A stretch of 60,711 nt of DNA from Bordetella ansorpii (GTDB lineage Bacteria > Pseudomonadota > Gammaproteobacteria > Burkholderiales > Burkholderiaceae_B): the NCBI RefSeq assembly GCF_900078315.1, contig NZ_FKBS01000014.1:1-60711 (forward strand), read 5' to 3'. The notes under the pieces were generated by a model that was not told the DNA's origin, searched no databases, and saw only the letters and a program-made list of their open reading frames with translations. The position numbers and the translations under genes were made by a program. Each line of letters begins with the position of its first letter. Position 1 is the first letter of the stretch. Positions 35,457 to 43,911 of this stretch are shown in pieces.

Positions 35457-36914
35457 ATGTCCGCGGCGCGCAGGGATACCCGTAGCCTGCCGCGCCATTT
35501 CCAGGACGCGTCTCGGGGAAAGAAGCACGAAGGCACATCCTTGAACGCCGCTGATACCCCGCCACCTCGCCAGGAACCCTCGGACGGGCTGCCCACGCCG
35601 CAACGCTATTGGGCGGCGGCCACCGTCCTGTTCAGCATCAGCCTGGCGGTGTTGGACGCCACCATCGTCAACGTGGCGCTGCCCTCCATCGCCATCGACC
35701 TGGACGCGCCGGCTTCGCGCGCGGTCTGGATCAGCAACGCCTACAGCGTGGCCATCGTGGTGATGCTGCTGCCCATCTCGGCGCTGGCCGAGCGGGTCGG
35801 CATCCGGCGCATGTTCACCTTCGGCCTGACGCTGTTCACGCTGGCCTCGGTGGCCTGTGCCCTGTCGGGATCGTTGTGGCAGCTCAGCCTGGCGCGGGTG
35901 GCGCAGGGCGTCGGCGCGGCCGCGCTGATGTCCCTGGTCGGGGGCATGGTGCGCAACATCTATCCCCTGCGGCTGCTGGGGCGCGGCATCAGCCTGAATG
36001 CCACCACCGTGGCCGTGATGTCGGTGCTGGGGCCCACCATCGGATCGCTGATCCTGTCGGTGGCCGACTGGCGCTGGATCTTCGCCGTCAATCTGCCCAT
36101 CGGGATCGCCATCATGTTCGGGCTGCGCTTCCTGCCTGAAATACCGCGCACGCGCGCGCCCATGGATTGGCTCAGCGTGGCGCTGGTGATGATCGCCCTG
36201 GGCGTCTTCATCACCGGCATCGATTATCTGGGGCAGGACATCCTGGGCGGCATCGGCCTGGTGGCGATCGCCTGCGTGGCGGGCCTGCTGCTGCTGCGCC
36301 GCGCGCGTGGCCAGCAGGCGCCGCTGGTGCCGGTCGACCTGCTGCGCGTGCGCACCATCGCCTTCGCGGTGGCCGCCTCGGCGGCCACCTTCGCCGCGCA
36401 GATGGCGTCGTACGTCACGCTGCCGTTCTATTTCCAGCAGGTGCTGGGCCGCCCGCATCTGGAGGTCGGCCTGCTGATGGCCGCGTGGCCCATTGGCACC
36501 GCGCTGGTCGCGCCGCTGGCCGGCCGTATCTCCGACCGCTACTCGGCGGCGGCGCTCAGCGGTACGGGCGCGGGCGCCATGGTGCTGGGCCTGATCTGGC
36601 TGGCGGCGTTGCCGCTGGATGCGTCCAACGCCTGGATCATGGCCGGCATGTTCCTGGCCGGCGTGGGCTTCGGCCTGTTTCAGACGCCCAACAACCGCGC
36701 CATGCTGGGGGCGGCGCCACGGCAGCGCAGCGGCGCCGCGGGCGGGCTGCAGGCCACCACGCGGGTCTTCGGCCAAAGCTTCGGCACCGCGCTGGTGGCG
36801 GTGGCCTTCGGGGTCATTCCCAGCCAGGGGCCGGCCGTGGCCCTGGTGCTGGCGGCGGTCTGCGCGGCGGCGGCAGTGGCCGTCAACACGGTTCGGTCGG
36901 CCCGGGCGGCCTGA
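35457..36914 (+). CDS. MFS drug:H+ antiporter, DHA2 (14-TMS) type
   Basis: 485-aa major-facilitator exporter. Fourteen membrane helices can be counted. Helix 1 carries the DHA2 motif LAVLDATIVNVALPSI, loop 2-3 has AERVGIRRMF and helix 4 has RVAQGVGAAALMS. It resembles EmrB/QacA-type multidrug exporters; the substrate is unknown. There is no membrane-fusion partner gene nearby. The first 30 residues are polar and unconserved. Translation may start at the TTG at 35541 (AAGG upstream), which would give 457 aa, instead of the ATG at 35457. Confidence 0.85.
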   Translation: MSAARRDTRSLPRHFQDASRGKKHEGTSLNAADTPPPRQEPSDGLPTPQRYWAAATVLFSISLAVLDATIVNVALPSIAIDLDAPASRAVWISNAYSVAIVVMLLPISALAERVGIRRMFTFGLTLFTLASVACALSGSLWQLSLARVAQGVGAAALMSLVGGMVRNIYPLRLLGRGISLNATTVAVMSVLGPTIGSLILSVADWRWIFAVNLPIGIAIMFGLRFLPEIPRTRAPMDWLSVALVMIALGVFITGIDYLGQDILGGIGLVAIACVAGLLLLRRARGQQAPLVPVDLLRVRTIAFAVAASAATFAAQMASYVTLPFYFQQVLGRPHLEVGLLMAAWPIGTALVAPLAGRISDRYSAAALSGTGAGAMVLGLIWLAALPLDASNAWIMAGMFLAGVGFGLFQTPNNRAMLGAAPRQRSGAAGGLQATTRVFGQSFGTALVAVAFGVIPSQGPAVALVLAAVCAAAAVAVNTVRSARAA

Positions 36915-36939
36915 CACAGAGCCGTCCAGAACAGGCTTC

Positions 36940-36945
36940 TATAAT
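36940..36945 (+). promoter_or_regulatory. -10 box upstream of ugd
   Basis: Perfect TATAAT 53 nt before the ugd start. CTGACA at 36911 is too far (23 nt) for a normal -35, so the promoter is incomplete or activator-dependent. Confidence 0.4.
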
Positions 36946-36998
36946 CGGCCCATCGTGGTGGGGCATCTGGTTCCGCCGAGATCAAGGGCGTTTCTCGA

Positions 36999-38321
36999 AT
37001 GAAAATCACCGTGATCGGTACCGGCTATGTGGGCCTGGTTACCGGAGCCTGCCTGGCGGAAATGGGCAACCAGGTCCTGTGTCTGGATACCGATGCCGCC
37101 AAGATCGCCATGCTGCGCCAGGGCGCCATCCCCATCTACGAGCCGGGCCTGGACGAACTGGTCACCCGCAATGCGGCCGGCAATCGCCTGCGTTTCACCG
37201 ACGACGTCGAGGAAAGCGTGGCATTCGGCGACCTGCAGTTCATTGCCGTGGGCACGCCGCCTGGCGAAGACGGCTCCGCCGATCTTTCCTACGTGCTGGC
37301 CGCGGCGCGCAACATCGCGCGCCACATGACCAGCCGCAAGGTCGTCATCGACAAGTCCACCGTGCCGGTGGGCACGGGCGATAAGGTGCGCGCGGCCATC
37401 ACCGCCGTGCTGGCCGAACGCGGCGTCGACATTCCCTTCAGCGTGGCCTCGAATCCCGAGTTCCTGAAGGAAGGCGCCGCCATCAAGGATTTCATGGGGC
37501 CTGACCGCATTGTGGTCGGCGCCGACGACGAATACACCATCGGCATCATGCGCCGTTTGTATGCGCCCTTCCAGCGCACGCACGAGCGCCTGATGGTCAT
37601 GGATGTCCGCTCTGCCGAGCTGACCAAGTACGCGGCCAACGCCATGCTGGCCACGCGCATCTCGTTCATGAACGAGATGGCGAACCTGGCCGAAGTGCTG
37701 GGCGCCGACATCGAACACGTGCGTCGCGGCATTGGCGCGGATCCGCGCATCGGCTATCACTTCCTGTATCCCGGCGTGGGCTATGGCGGCTCGTGTTTTC
37801 CCAAGGACGTGCAGGCGCTGGAACGCATGGCGGCGGAACATGGCATGCCCATGCGCGTGATCCACGCTGTGGAAGAGGCCAACGACGTGCAGAAACTGCG
37901 CCTGTCCGAGAAGGTCGTCAAGCGTTTCGGCGACGACCTTACTGGCCGTACCTTCGCGCTGTGGGGCCTGGCTTTCAAGCCCAACACCGACGACATGCGC
38001 GAGGCGCCCAGCCTGACCGCCATTGCCGACCTGACCGCGCGGGGCGCGCGGGTGTTGGCCTACGATCCGGTCGCCATGTCGCAGGCCGCCCGGGCCATCA
38101 AGGGCAATGCGTCGATCAAGCTGGTGGAAGACATGTACCAGGCGCTGGATGGCGCCGACGCGCTGCTCATTCTCACCGAATGGAAGCTGTTCCGCGCGCC
38201 CGACCTCGAACGCGTCAAGAGCCTGCTGAAAGCCCCCGTGATCTTCGACGGCCGCAATCTGTACGAACCGCTGGACATGGCCGAACAAGGCTTCGAGTAT
38301 CAGGGCATTGGCCGCGCATGA
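36999..38321 (+). CDS. ugd: UDP-glucose 6-dehydrogenase
   Basis: 440-aa NAD-dependent enzyme oxidising UDP-glucose to UDP-glucuronate, a precursor for LPS or capsule sugars. The NAD fold starts [19 protein letters not shown]. The substrate region has [21 protein letters not shown], and the catalytic Cys lies in [14 protein letters not shown]. The C-terminal domain has [19 protein letters not shown]. Its stop overlaps the next glycosyltransferase start by 4 nt (ATGA), so the glucuronate supply and the transferases are translationally coupled. Confidence 0.96.
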   Translation: MKITVIGTGYVGLVTGACLAEMGNQVLCLDTDAAKIAMLRQGAIPIYEPGLDELVTRNAAGNRLRFTDDVEESVAFGDLQFIAVGTPPGEDGSADLSYVLAAARNIARHMTSRKVVIDKSTVPVGTGDKVRAAITAVLAERGVDIPFSVASNPEFLKEGAAIKDFMGPDRIVVGADDEYTIGIMRRLYAPFQRTHERLMVMDVRSAELTKYAANAMLATRISFMNEMANLAEVLGADIEHVRRGIGADPRIGYHFLYPGVGYGGSCFPKDVQALERMAAEHGMPMRVIHAVEEANDVQKLRLSEKVVKRFGDDLTGRTFALWGLAFKPNTDDMREAPSLTAIADLTARGARVLAYDPVAMSQAARAIKGNASIKLVEDMYQALDGADALLILTEWKLFRAPDLERVKSLLKAPVIFDGRNLYEPLDMAEQGFEYQGIGRA

Positions 38322-39388
38322 AGATTCTTCAGCTCAACTTCGAGCGCGACTGGCGCGGCGGCGAACGCCAGACCATGTTCTGCATGCGGGTCTTCCGCGA
38401 AGAAGGCCATCAGGTCGAATTGCTGGCCCGGGAAGGTTTTCCCCTGGCCCAGCGGGCCGCGGCCGAAGGCTTCACGGTGCATGCGCGGCAGCAACCCGTG
38501 TCCATGGGCGCTTTTCTGGCGCAGCATGGCCGTCGCTACGACATCATCCATTGCCAGACGGCCAACACGCTGAGCTGGGCGGTCGGCGCCAAATGGCTGT
38601 ATCGCCGTCCGCTGGTGGTCACCCGCCGCACGGCCATGCCGATCACGCGGCGCGAAGGCGCCACGGCGTTCAAGTGGCGGCATGCCGACCTGCTGTGCGC
38701 CGTAAGCGAAAGCGCCGCCGACGAGCCGCGCCGGCTGGGTTCGCATCCCGTCGTGGTGCACAGCGCCGTGCCCGATCCGCAGCCGGCCGATCCGGCGCGC
38801 CTGGCCGCCTTCGCCGCCGAGCATGGGCTGGAAGGCCGCCGCGTCATCATGACCGCCGCGTCGCTGACGCGAGAGAAAGATCCCGAGACGCTGCTGCGCG
38901 CCGTGGCCGCGCTGGCGCGGCGCCGGCAGGACTTCGTCCTGGTCCACATGGGCGCCGATGGCCCGTCGCGGCCCGCTGTGGAAAGCCTGGTCCAGTCGCA
39001 GGGCCTGCAACCGTACTACCGCTACGTGGGCTTCCAGGATCAGCCCGAGGGCCTGTACCCGCTGGCCGACGTGTTCGTGCTGACGTCCCGGCTCGAGGGC
39101 CTGAGCACCAGCGTGCTCGATGCCTTCCTGCGCGAGGTGCCGGTAGTATCCACCGACGCTGGCGGCCAGAAGGAAAGCCTGGCCGATGGCCGCGGCATCC
39201 TGTGCCCCATCGGCGACCACGACGCCGTGGCCGCCGGGCTGGACCGCATGCTGGGCGACGACACCCTGCGCCGCGAGACCGCGCGCCGGGGGCGTGACTA
39301 CGCGCAACGCGAGCACGGCATCCGCGAGATGGGCCTGCGTTATCTGTCGCTGTACAAAGAACTGCTGGAGCGTCATGGCAAGCGTTGA
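38318..39388 (+). CDS. Glycosyltransferase family 4 protein
   Basis: 356-aa GT-B transferase. The N-terminal acceptor domain opens [18 protein letters not shown]. The C-terminal donor domain carries [69 protein letters not shown], which is the GT4 donor-binding signature with the E-x7-E type motif. The specific sugar is unknown; coupling to ugd suggests an LPS-core or surface-glycan linkage. It overlaps ugd by 4 nt and the following GT2 gene by 14 nt. Confidence 0.9.
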   Translation: MKILQLNFERDWRGGERQTMFCMRVFREEGHQVELLAREGFPLAQRAAAEGFTVHARQQPVSMGAFLAQHGRRYDIIHCQTANTLSWAVGAKWLYRRPLVVTRRTAMPITRREGATAFKWRHADLLCAVSESAADEPRRLGSHPVVVHSAVPDPQPADPARLAAFAAEHGLEGRRVIMTAASLTREKDPETLLRAVAALARRRQDFVLVHMGADGPSRPAVESLVQSQGLQPYYRYVGFQDQPEGLYPLADVFVLTSRLEGLSTSVLDAFLREVPVVSTDAGGQKESLADGRGILCPIGDHDAVAAGLDRMLGDDTLRRETARRGRDYAQREHGIREMGLRYLSLYKELLERHGKR

Positions 39389-40157
39389 CACCGTCCGGCC
39401 CAAGCTGTCGGTCATCATCATCACCATGAACGAGTCGCGCCACATCGCCGCGTGCCTCGATTCCGTGGCGTTCGCCGACGAGATCGTCATCGTCGATTCG
39501 GGCAGCACCGACGGCACCTGCGACATTGCGCGCGCGCGCGGCGCCCAGGTCCACGTCACCGCCGACTGGCCCGGCTTCGGGCCGCAGAAGAACCGCGCAC
39601 TGGATCGCGCCACAGGCGACTGGGTGCTGTCCATCGATGCCGACGAACGCGTCACGCCCGAACTGGCCGCCGAGATCCAGGCACTGCTGGCCGCGCCCAC
39701 GCATCAGGCCTATCGCGTGGCGCGCCTGTCCGAATTCGAAGGCCGGCAGATGCGGCACACGGGCTGGTGGCCCGATCACGTGCTGCGCCTGTTCAAGCGC
39801 GGCAGCGCGCGTTTCTCCGACGCCGCCGTGCACGAGAAAGTACAGACCGAAGCCGATACCGGCGTGCTGCGCAGCCACCTGCTGCACTTTCCGTACGCCA
39901 ACATCGAAGCCCTGCTCACCAAGGTGAACCGCTATTCTTCCGATGCGGCCCTGATGATGTACCAGCGCGGCAAGCGGACCACGGCGTTGGGTGCGCTGGG
40001 GCATGGCTTCTGGACCTTCGTGCGCATCTACATCATGCGCCGTGGCTTCCTGGACGGCAGCCAGGGCCTGATCGTGGCCTGCGCGGGGGCCTCGGGCAGC
40101 TTCTTCCGCTACATCAAGCTGCTGTCGCTGCAACGGCGCGGCGGGCCGGACCAGTAA
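39375..40157 (+). CDS. Glycosyltransferase family 2, WaaE/KdtX-like
   Basis: 260-aa GT-A transferase. The nucleotide-binding start is LSVIIITMNESRHIAACLDSVAFADEIVIVDSGSTDGT. WPGFGPQKNRALDRATGDWVLSIDADERVTPEL contains the DxD-type motif (DADE). A TGWWPDHVLRLFKRG segment and a hydrophobic C-terminus (FWTFVRIYIMRRGFLDG) are typical of the WaaE/KdtX group, which adds a hexose to the heptose of the LPS inner core. Donor and acceptor are inferred. It starts inside the GT4 gene (14-nt overlap). Confidence 0.9.
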   Translation: MASVDTVRPKLSVIIITMNESRHIAACLDSVAFADEIVIVDSGSTDGTCDIARARGAQVHVTADWPGFGPQKNRALDRATGDWVLSIDADERVTPELAAEIQALLAAPTHQAYRVARLSEFEGRQMRHTGWWPDHVLRLFKRGSARFSDAAVHEKVQTEADTGVLRSHLLHFPYANIEALLTKVNRYSSDAALMMYQRGKRTTALGALGHGFWTFVRIYIMRRGFLDGSQGLIVACAGASGSFFRYIKLLSLQRRGGPDQ

Positions 40158-40160
40158 GCG

Positions 40161-40658
40161 TCAGGCAATCGGTACCCGCGTCGGTACCCGGGTCGCTACG
40201 CGCGTCTCGAACTTCGCGCGGTGTACCGAGAAAAACGTGCGCACGTTGCGCACGTTGGCATGCCCGGTGAACACCCGGTGCGCCAGAGCATGGTAGGCGG
40301 GCATGTCCGCCACCTGCACGATCAATACGAAATCCGGCCCCGGCGAGACGCGGTAGCACTGCAGCACCGCGGGCTCGGCCTGCGCCAGTTGCTCGAAGGC
40401 GTCCATCGCTTCGGCCGCCTGCACATCCAGCGTGATCTCGACGATGGCCGTGAGTGTGGCGCCCAGCCGGGCCGGGTCGACGATGGCCACCTGGCGCGTG
40501 ATGACGCCGGATTCCACCAGACGCCGCACCCGCCGCAGGCAAGTGGGCGGCGAGGCATGCACCCTCGCGGCCAATTCCTGGTTCGTCAGCGAGCTGTCCT
40601 GCTGCATCAATTCCAGGATACGGAGATCCAGGTCGTCCAGAACGAGAGAGGCAGGCAT
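40161..40658 (-). CDS. Lrp/AsnC-family transcriptional regulator
   Basis: 165-aa regulator. The N-terminal winged HTH (LDDLDLRILELMQQDSSLTNQELAARVHASPPTCLRRVRRLVESGVI) is followed by the RAM effector domain (LTAIVEITLDVQAAEAMDAF, VSPGPDFVLIVQVADMPAYHALA). The likely ligand is an amino acid. The C-terminus ends with TRVATRVPTRVPIA, encoded by a 12-bp tandem repeat (40170-40205) absent from normal family members. The start at 40658 fits the family. It is divergent from glmS across a 154-bp AT-rich gap. Confidence 0.9.
   Translation of the reverse strand: MPASLVLDDLDLRILELMQQDSSLTNQELAARVHASPPTCLRRVRRLVESGVITRQVAIVDPARLGATLTAIVEITLDVQAAEAMDAFEQLAQAEPAVLQCYRVSPGPDFVLIVQVADMPAYHALAHRVFTGHANVRNVRTFFSVHRAKFETRVATRVPTRVPIA
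40170..40205. repeat. 12-bp tandem repeat in the 3' end of the Lrp gene
   Basis: Three units: CGGTACCCGCGT, CGGTACCCGGGT and CGCTACGCGCGT. On the minus strand they encode TRVP/TRVA repeats at the protein C-terminus. In-frame slippage would add or remove four residues. Confidence 0.75.
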
Positions 40659-40749
40659 TTCTTGCACGATTAATCCATTTTTGATTATCAAATGGAAGAA
40701 TATTTAATCACGTTTTTGTAAGAAAATAAAATTACATAACTAACTAGAT

Positions 40750-40768
40750 AAAGAAATCCGATTTCTTT
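40750..40768. promoter_or_regulatory. AT-rich hairpin in the Lrp-glmS gap
   Basis: Perfect inverted repeat AAAGAAAT/ATTTCTTT with loop CCG, 44 nt before glmS. The surrounding 40659-40780 is very AT-rich compared with the genome and could hold Lrp sites and both promoters; no specific hexamers are convincing. Confidence 0.4.
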
Positions 40769-40812
40769 CCATGGCAGGCACAATGCGGCAAGCCCTTTAA
40801 GGAGAACCCTCT

Positions 40813-42645
40813 ATGTGCGGCATCGTCGGCGCCGTCGCGCAACGCGACATCACCCCCATTCTTATCGAAGGCCTGAAGCGCCTGGAGTATCGCGGCTACG
40901 ATTCCTGCGGTGTCGCGCTGTACATGGACGGGCATCTGCGCCGCACGCGCAGCACGCAGCGCGTGTCCGAGCTGGCTGACTTGGCCGCCCAGGACAAGCT
41001 GTCCGGTTTCACCGGCATCGCCCACACCCGCTGGGCCACGCATGGCGCGCCGGCCACGCACAACGCGCATCCGCATTTCTCGGCCATCGGCAAGGACGAG
41101 CCGCGCATTGCGCTGGTGCACAACGGCATCATCGAGAACCACGACGAACTGCGCCAGGAACTGCAGGGCGCAGGCTTCGTCTTCGAAAGCCAGACCGACA
41201 CCGAAGTCATCGCCCACTTGGTCAATCACCTGTACCAGGGCGATCTGTTCGACGCCGTGCAGCAGGCCGTGCGCCGCCTGCAGGGCGCCTACGCCATCGC
41301 CGTGTTCTGCCGCGACGAACCGCACCGTGTGGTCGGCGCGCGCCACGGTTCGCCGCTGGTGGTAGGCGTAGGCCAGAACGAGAACTTCCTGGCCTCCGAC
41401 GCCCTGGCCCTGGCCGGCACCACCGACCAGATCCTGTACCTGGAAGACGGCGACGTGGTCGACCTGCAACTGGCCCGCGTGTGGGTGGTCGACGGCGAAG
41501 GCAAGCGCGTCGAGCGCAAGGTGCACTCGGTGCAAGTCCACACCGGCGAGGCCGAACTGGGCCCGTACCGCCACTTCATGCAGAAAGAAATCTTCGAGCA
41601 GCCGCGCGCCGTGGGCGACACGCTGCAGGACATCGAGTCGATCACGCCGGAACTGTTCGGCGACAAGGCTCACCGGATTTTCAAGGACATCGATTCGCTG
41701 CTGATCCTGGCATGCGGCACCAGCTACTACGCCGGCCTGACCGCCAAGTACTGGATCGAGTCCGTGGCCAAGATTCCGGTGTCCGTGGAAATCGCCAGCG
41801 AATACCGCTACCGCGACAGCGTGCCGAACCCCAAATCCCTGGTGGTGACGATCTCGCAATCCGGCGAAACCGCCGATACCCTGGCCGCGCTGAAGCATGC
41901 TCGCGAGATGGGAATGAAGCACACGCTGACCGTGTGCAACGTGTCCACCAGCGCCATGGTGCGCGAGTGCGAACTGGCTTACATCACGCGTGCAGGCGTG
42001 GAGATCGGCGTGGCGTCGACCAAGGCGTTCACCACGCAGTTGACCGCGCTGTTCCTGATGACGTTGACGCTGGCGCAGACACGTGGCCTGCTGACGGCCG
42101 AGAAGGAAGCGGAAGGGTTGAAGGCGTTGCGGCATCTGCCGTCGGCCATTGGCTCGGTGCTGGCGCTGGAGCCGCAGATCATGGCCTGGGCGGATCGTTT
42201 TGCCTCGAAGGAAAACGCGCTGTTCCTGGGCCGTGGCATGCATTACCCGATTGCGTTGGAAGGGGCGTTGAAGCTGAAGGAGATCAGCTACATCCACGCC
42301 GAGGCGTATCCGGCTGGGGAGCTGAAGCATGGCCCGCTGGCGCTGGTGACCGAGCATATGCCGGTGGTGACCATTGCACCGAAGGATGCGCTGCTGGAGA
42401 AGCTGAAGTCCAACATGCAGGAAGTGCGGGCGCGTGGGGGTGAGCTGTATGTGTTTGCGGATGCGGACAGCAAGATTGCCAACGCGGAAGGCATGCATGT
42501 GATCCGCATGCCGGAGCATTATGGGTTGCTGTCGCCGATTTTGCATACGGTGCCGCTGCAGTTGCTGTCGTATCACACGGCTTGCGCGCGGGGGACGGAT
42601 GTGGACAAGCCGCGGAATCTGGCCAAGAGCGTGACGGTGGAGTGA
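40813..42645 (+). CDS. glmS: Glutamine--fructose-6-phosphate aminotransferase
   Basis: 610-aa enzyme making glucosamine-6-phosphate from fructose-6-phosphate and glutamine, the first step to UDP-GlcNAc. The N-terminal glutaminase begins MCGIVGAV, with Cys2 as nucleophile after Met removal, and has [19 protein letters not shown] and HNGIIENH. Two SIS isomerase domains follow ([34 protein letters not shown], and [38 protein letters not shown]). It ends with the conserved [18 protein letters not shown] precedes the start. No glmS ribozyme is expected or seen. Confidence 0.97.
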   Translation: MCGIVGAVAQRDITPILIEGLKRLEYRGYDSCGVALYMDGHLRRTRSTQRVSELADLAAQDKLSGFTGIAHTRWATHGAPATHNAHPHFSAIGKDEPRIALVHNGIIENHDELRQELQGAGFVFESQTDTEVIAHLVNHLYQGDLFDAVQQAVRRLQGAYAIAVFCRDEPHRVVGARHGSPLVVGVGQNENFLASDALALAGTTDQILYLEDGDVVDLQLARVWVVDGEGKRVERKVHSVQVHTGEAELGPYRHFMQKEIFEQPRAVGDTLQDIESITPELFGDKAHRIFKDIDSLLILACGTSYYAGLTAKYWIESVAKIPVSVEIASEYRYRDSVPNPKSLVVTISQSGETADTLAALKHAREMGMKHTLTVCNVSTSAMVRECELAYITRAGVEIGVASTKAFTTQLTALFLMTLTLAQTRGLLTAEKEAEGLKALRHLPSAIGSVLALEPQIMAWADRFASKENALFLGRGMHYPIALEGALKLKEISYIHAEAYPAGELKHGPLALVTEHMPVVTIAPKDALLEKLKSNMQEVRARGGELYVFADADSKIANAEGMHVIRMPEHYGLLSPILHTVPLQLLSYHTACARGTDVDKPRNLAKSVTVE

Positions 42646-42678
42646 TTCACAAGCGGGCGTGGGCTGGGTTGAAAACGA

Positions 42679-42713
42679 GAAATAAAGTCGGTCGCGCGGA
42701 ATAAAGCCGGTCG
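42679..42713. repeat. 19-bp-period direct repeat 3' of glmS
   Basis: GAAATAAAGTCGGTCG (42679-42694) and GGAATAAAGCCGGTCG (42698-42713) are near-identical direct repeats offset by 19 bp. The second runs into the first glmS terminator. Confidence 0.55.
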
Positions 42714-42735
42714 TAACGCTAGCGGCTGTTTTTTT
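42705..42735 (+). terminator. First intrinsic terminator of glmS
   Basis: Stem AGCCG/CGGCT around a 13-nt region with a minor inner stem, followed by G and seven T (42729-42735). It lies 60 nt past the glmS stop. Confidence 0.65.
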
Positions 42736-42754
42736 CGTCACCTTCGAAAGTGGG

Positions 42755-42784
42755 GAAGGGTCGTAGAAGCGGCCCTTCTTTTTT
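42755..42784 (+). terminator. Second intrinsic terminator, at the intron insertion point
   Basis: Stem GAAGGGTC/GGCCCTTC (one G-U pair) with an 8-nt loop, followed by six T (42779-42784). The group II intron begins 4 nt later, the position group IIC introns favour. Confidence 0.75.
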
Positions 42785-42788
42785 GCTC

Positions 42789-43445
42789 GTGCGCCCAGCA
42801 TGGCAGCACTCCTGCGGGTGCAAGTCCCGCCGTAAGTCGATCACGACGAACGAAGCGAAGCCGATCGCGGCCCGGCGCAACTGCGTGAGGGCGCCCGAGC
42901 GTGGGGAGGAAGCGTGTAGCGTAAATCGCGAGCCGATGAACAAGAACCGGATAGAAGGCGTTGCCGAGCAGGGCGAGCGGGCAAGCAACCGCGAAGCGCT
43001 AGTGGTCAAGGCGAGGTGGCGTAGATCCGGCGGTTGTGCGATGAAGGAGTGCGCAATTACCTGGGGAGATCTCGCCTGATGCCTGAAAGGGCGACAGCGA
43101 AAGCTGGAGCGAGAAGTCGCAGAGGTCGTAGTAGCCGGAGTATCGGGGCTGGTGAGGCCAGAAGAGAAACGGCGAAGGACCGAAGGATAGGGAGGGCAAA
43201 GCCTCTGATTATCGGAATCGAAGGCTCAGATGTTCGCGAAAGCGAAGCTCGCCAGAGAGGTGGATAGGGGAAGCCCGACAGGCCGTGGCAGCGAGAAATC
43301 GAATCCGCCGAATCAGGTCAGGTAAGCCCAGGAGCCGGGTCGGCAGTGACACAAGCCCGGCGACCTCGACCCATCCAACCGCCCGGTGCGGACCCGCATG
43401 CCGGGGTGATGTGGCAGGGGCGCAGCCTGTAAGGGCTGCTCCTAT
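42789..43445 (+). mobile_element. ORF-less group IIC-type intron
   Basis: The 5' end GTGCGCCCAGCATGG followed by CTGCGGGTGCAAGTCCCGCCGTAAG matches the start of group IIC introns (GUGYGCCC..GCAUGG..GGGUG..AGUCCC). The 3' part has domain V at about 43380-43408: a CGC triad, CCGG/CCGG and TGCG/CGCA stems, and a 2-nt TG bulge. Domain VI is at about 43416-43443 (GCAGCC/GGCTGC, loop TGTAAG). The likely end is the AT at 43444-43445. About 657 nt is enough for domains I-VI but leaves no room for the maturase/reverse transcriptase; short frames here are broken. It could splice only with a maturase supplied in trans. Exact ends are inferred. Confidence 0.8.
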
Positions 43446-43519
43446 GCGGATCAGTGTATTGAAACGGAGGGCTCGTCCCACTTCCCCGGAACTCGGCACG
43501 AGCAGCGCCGCCGAATAGT

Positions 43520-43622
43520 TTTACAACTATTGAATTGTAAAGCACAAATACAAAAATAAAGTTGTATTTTCGTTTTACAGCTTATGTTGAGCATTTCGAT
43601 TTTACTGAGTAGAATTTGTAAA
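43520..43622. promoter_or_regulatory. Four candidate HipB operators at 27-bp spacing
   Basis: Sites O1 43520-43541 (TTTACAA-N8-TTGTAAA), O2 43547-43568 (AATACAA-N8-TTGTATT), O3 43574-43595 (TTTACAG-N8, degenerate right arm) and O4 43601-43622 (TTTACTG-N8-TTGTAAA). Centres are 27 bp apart throughout. Arms are conserved while spacers vary, as expected for protein-binding sites. E. coli HipB also uses five-base half-sites separated by 8 bp (TATCC-N8-GGATA); here the core is TACAA-N8-TTGTA. O4 covers the -10 box and O3 part of the -35 box. Confidence 0.75.
43587..43615 (+). promoter_or_regulatory. Sigma70-type promoter of hipBA
   Basis: -35 TTGAGC (43587-43592), 17-nt spacer, -10 TAGAAT (43610-43615). 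The start would be near 43622, about 25 nt before hipB. It is overlapped by operators O3 and O4, so HipB binding should block it. Confidence 0.65.
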
Positions 43623-43646
43623 TAGAAAAAACAACATGAGACTTGT

Positions 43647-43907
43647 ATGTCCGACTTCACCGTCCGCACCGCGGAGCAACTACCAGAACTGCTCAAGGGT
43701 TTTCGCAAACAGTCCGGCCTGACCCAAGCGGATACGGCTATGCGCCTGGGTATCAGCCAGCAGGCCTTGTCTAATCTGGAGCGCCATGCCGACAAAGTCA
43801 GCGCCGATCGCCTGCTGGAGCTTCTGAGCATCCTGGGCGTCGAACTCGTGCTGCGCAAGGCCGGCGAATCGCCGTCGCCCAAGGCGTCGGCCGGCCCCAA
43901 CTGGTGA
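43647..43907 (+). CDS. hipB: HipB-type antitoxin, XRE-family DNA-binding protein
   Basis: 86-aa antitoxin. An XRE helix-turn-helix spans about residues 12-67 (LPELLKGFRKQSGLTQADTAMRLGISQQALSNLERHADKVSADRLLELLSILGVELVLRK), matching HipB. The C-terminal tail (ESPSPKASAGPNW) ends in Trp, as in E. coli HipB, where the C-terminal tail is a stability signal. It should bind HipA and repress the operon through the four operators upstream. It lies 4 nt before hipA. The upstream AT-rich DNA contrasts with the rest of the window and suggests acquisition by transfer. Confidence 0.9.
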   Translation: MSDFTVRTAEQLPELLKGFRKQSGLTQADTAMRLGISQQALSNLERHADKVSADRLLELLSILGVELVLRKAGESPSPKASAGPNW

Positions 43908-43911
43908 GCCC

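Noticed and set aside
33510-36917. An open frame of about 1135 codons on the minus strand opposite phaM-like, glmU and MFS genes
   Set aside because: Antisense shadow of three clear genes on the plus strand with no domain of its own.
43079-43267. Open frames inside 42789-43445 as possible small proteins or a reverse-transcriptase remnant
   Set aside because: None contains reverse-transcriptase motifs; the nucleotide pattern is explained by group II intron RNA domains.
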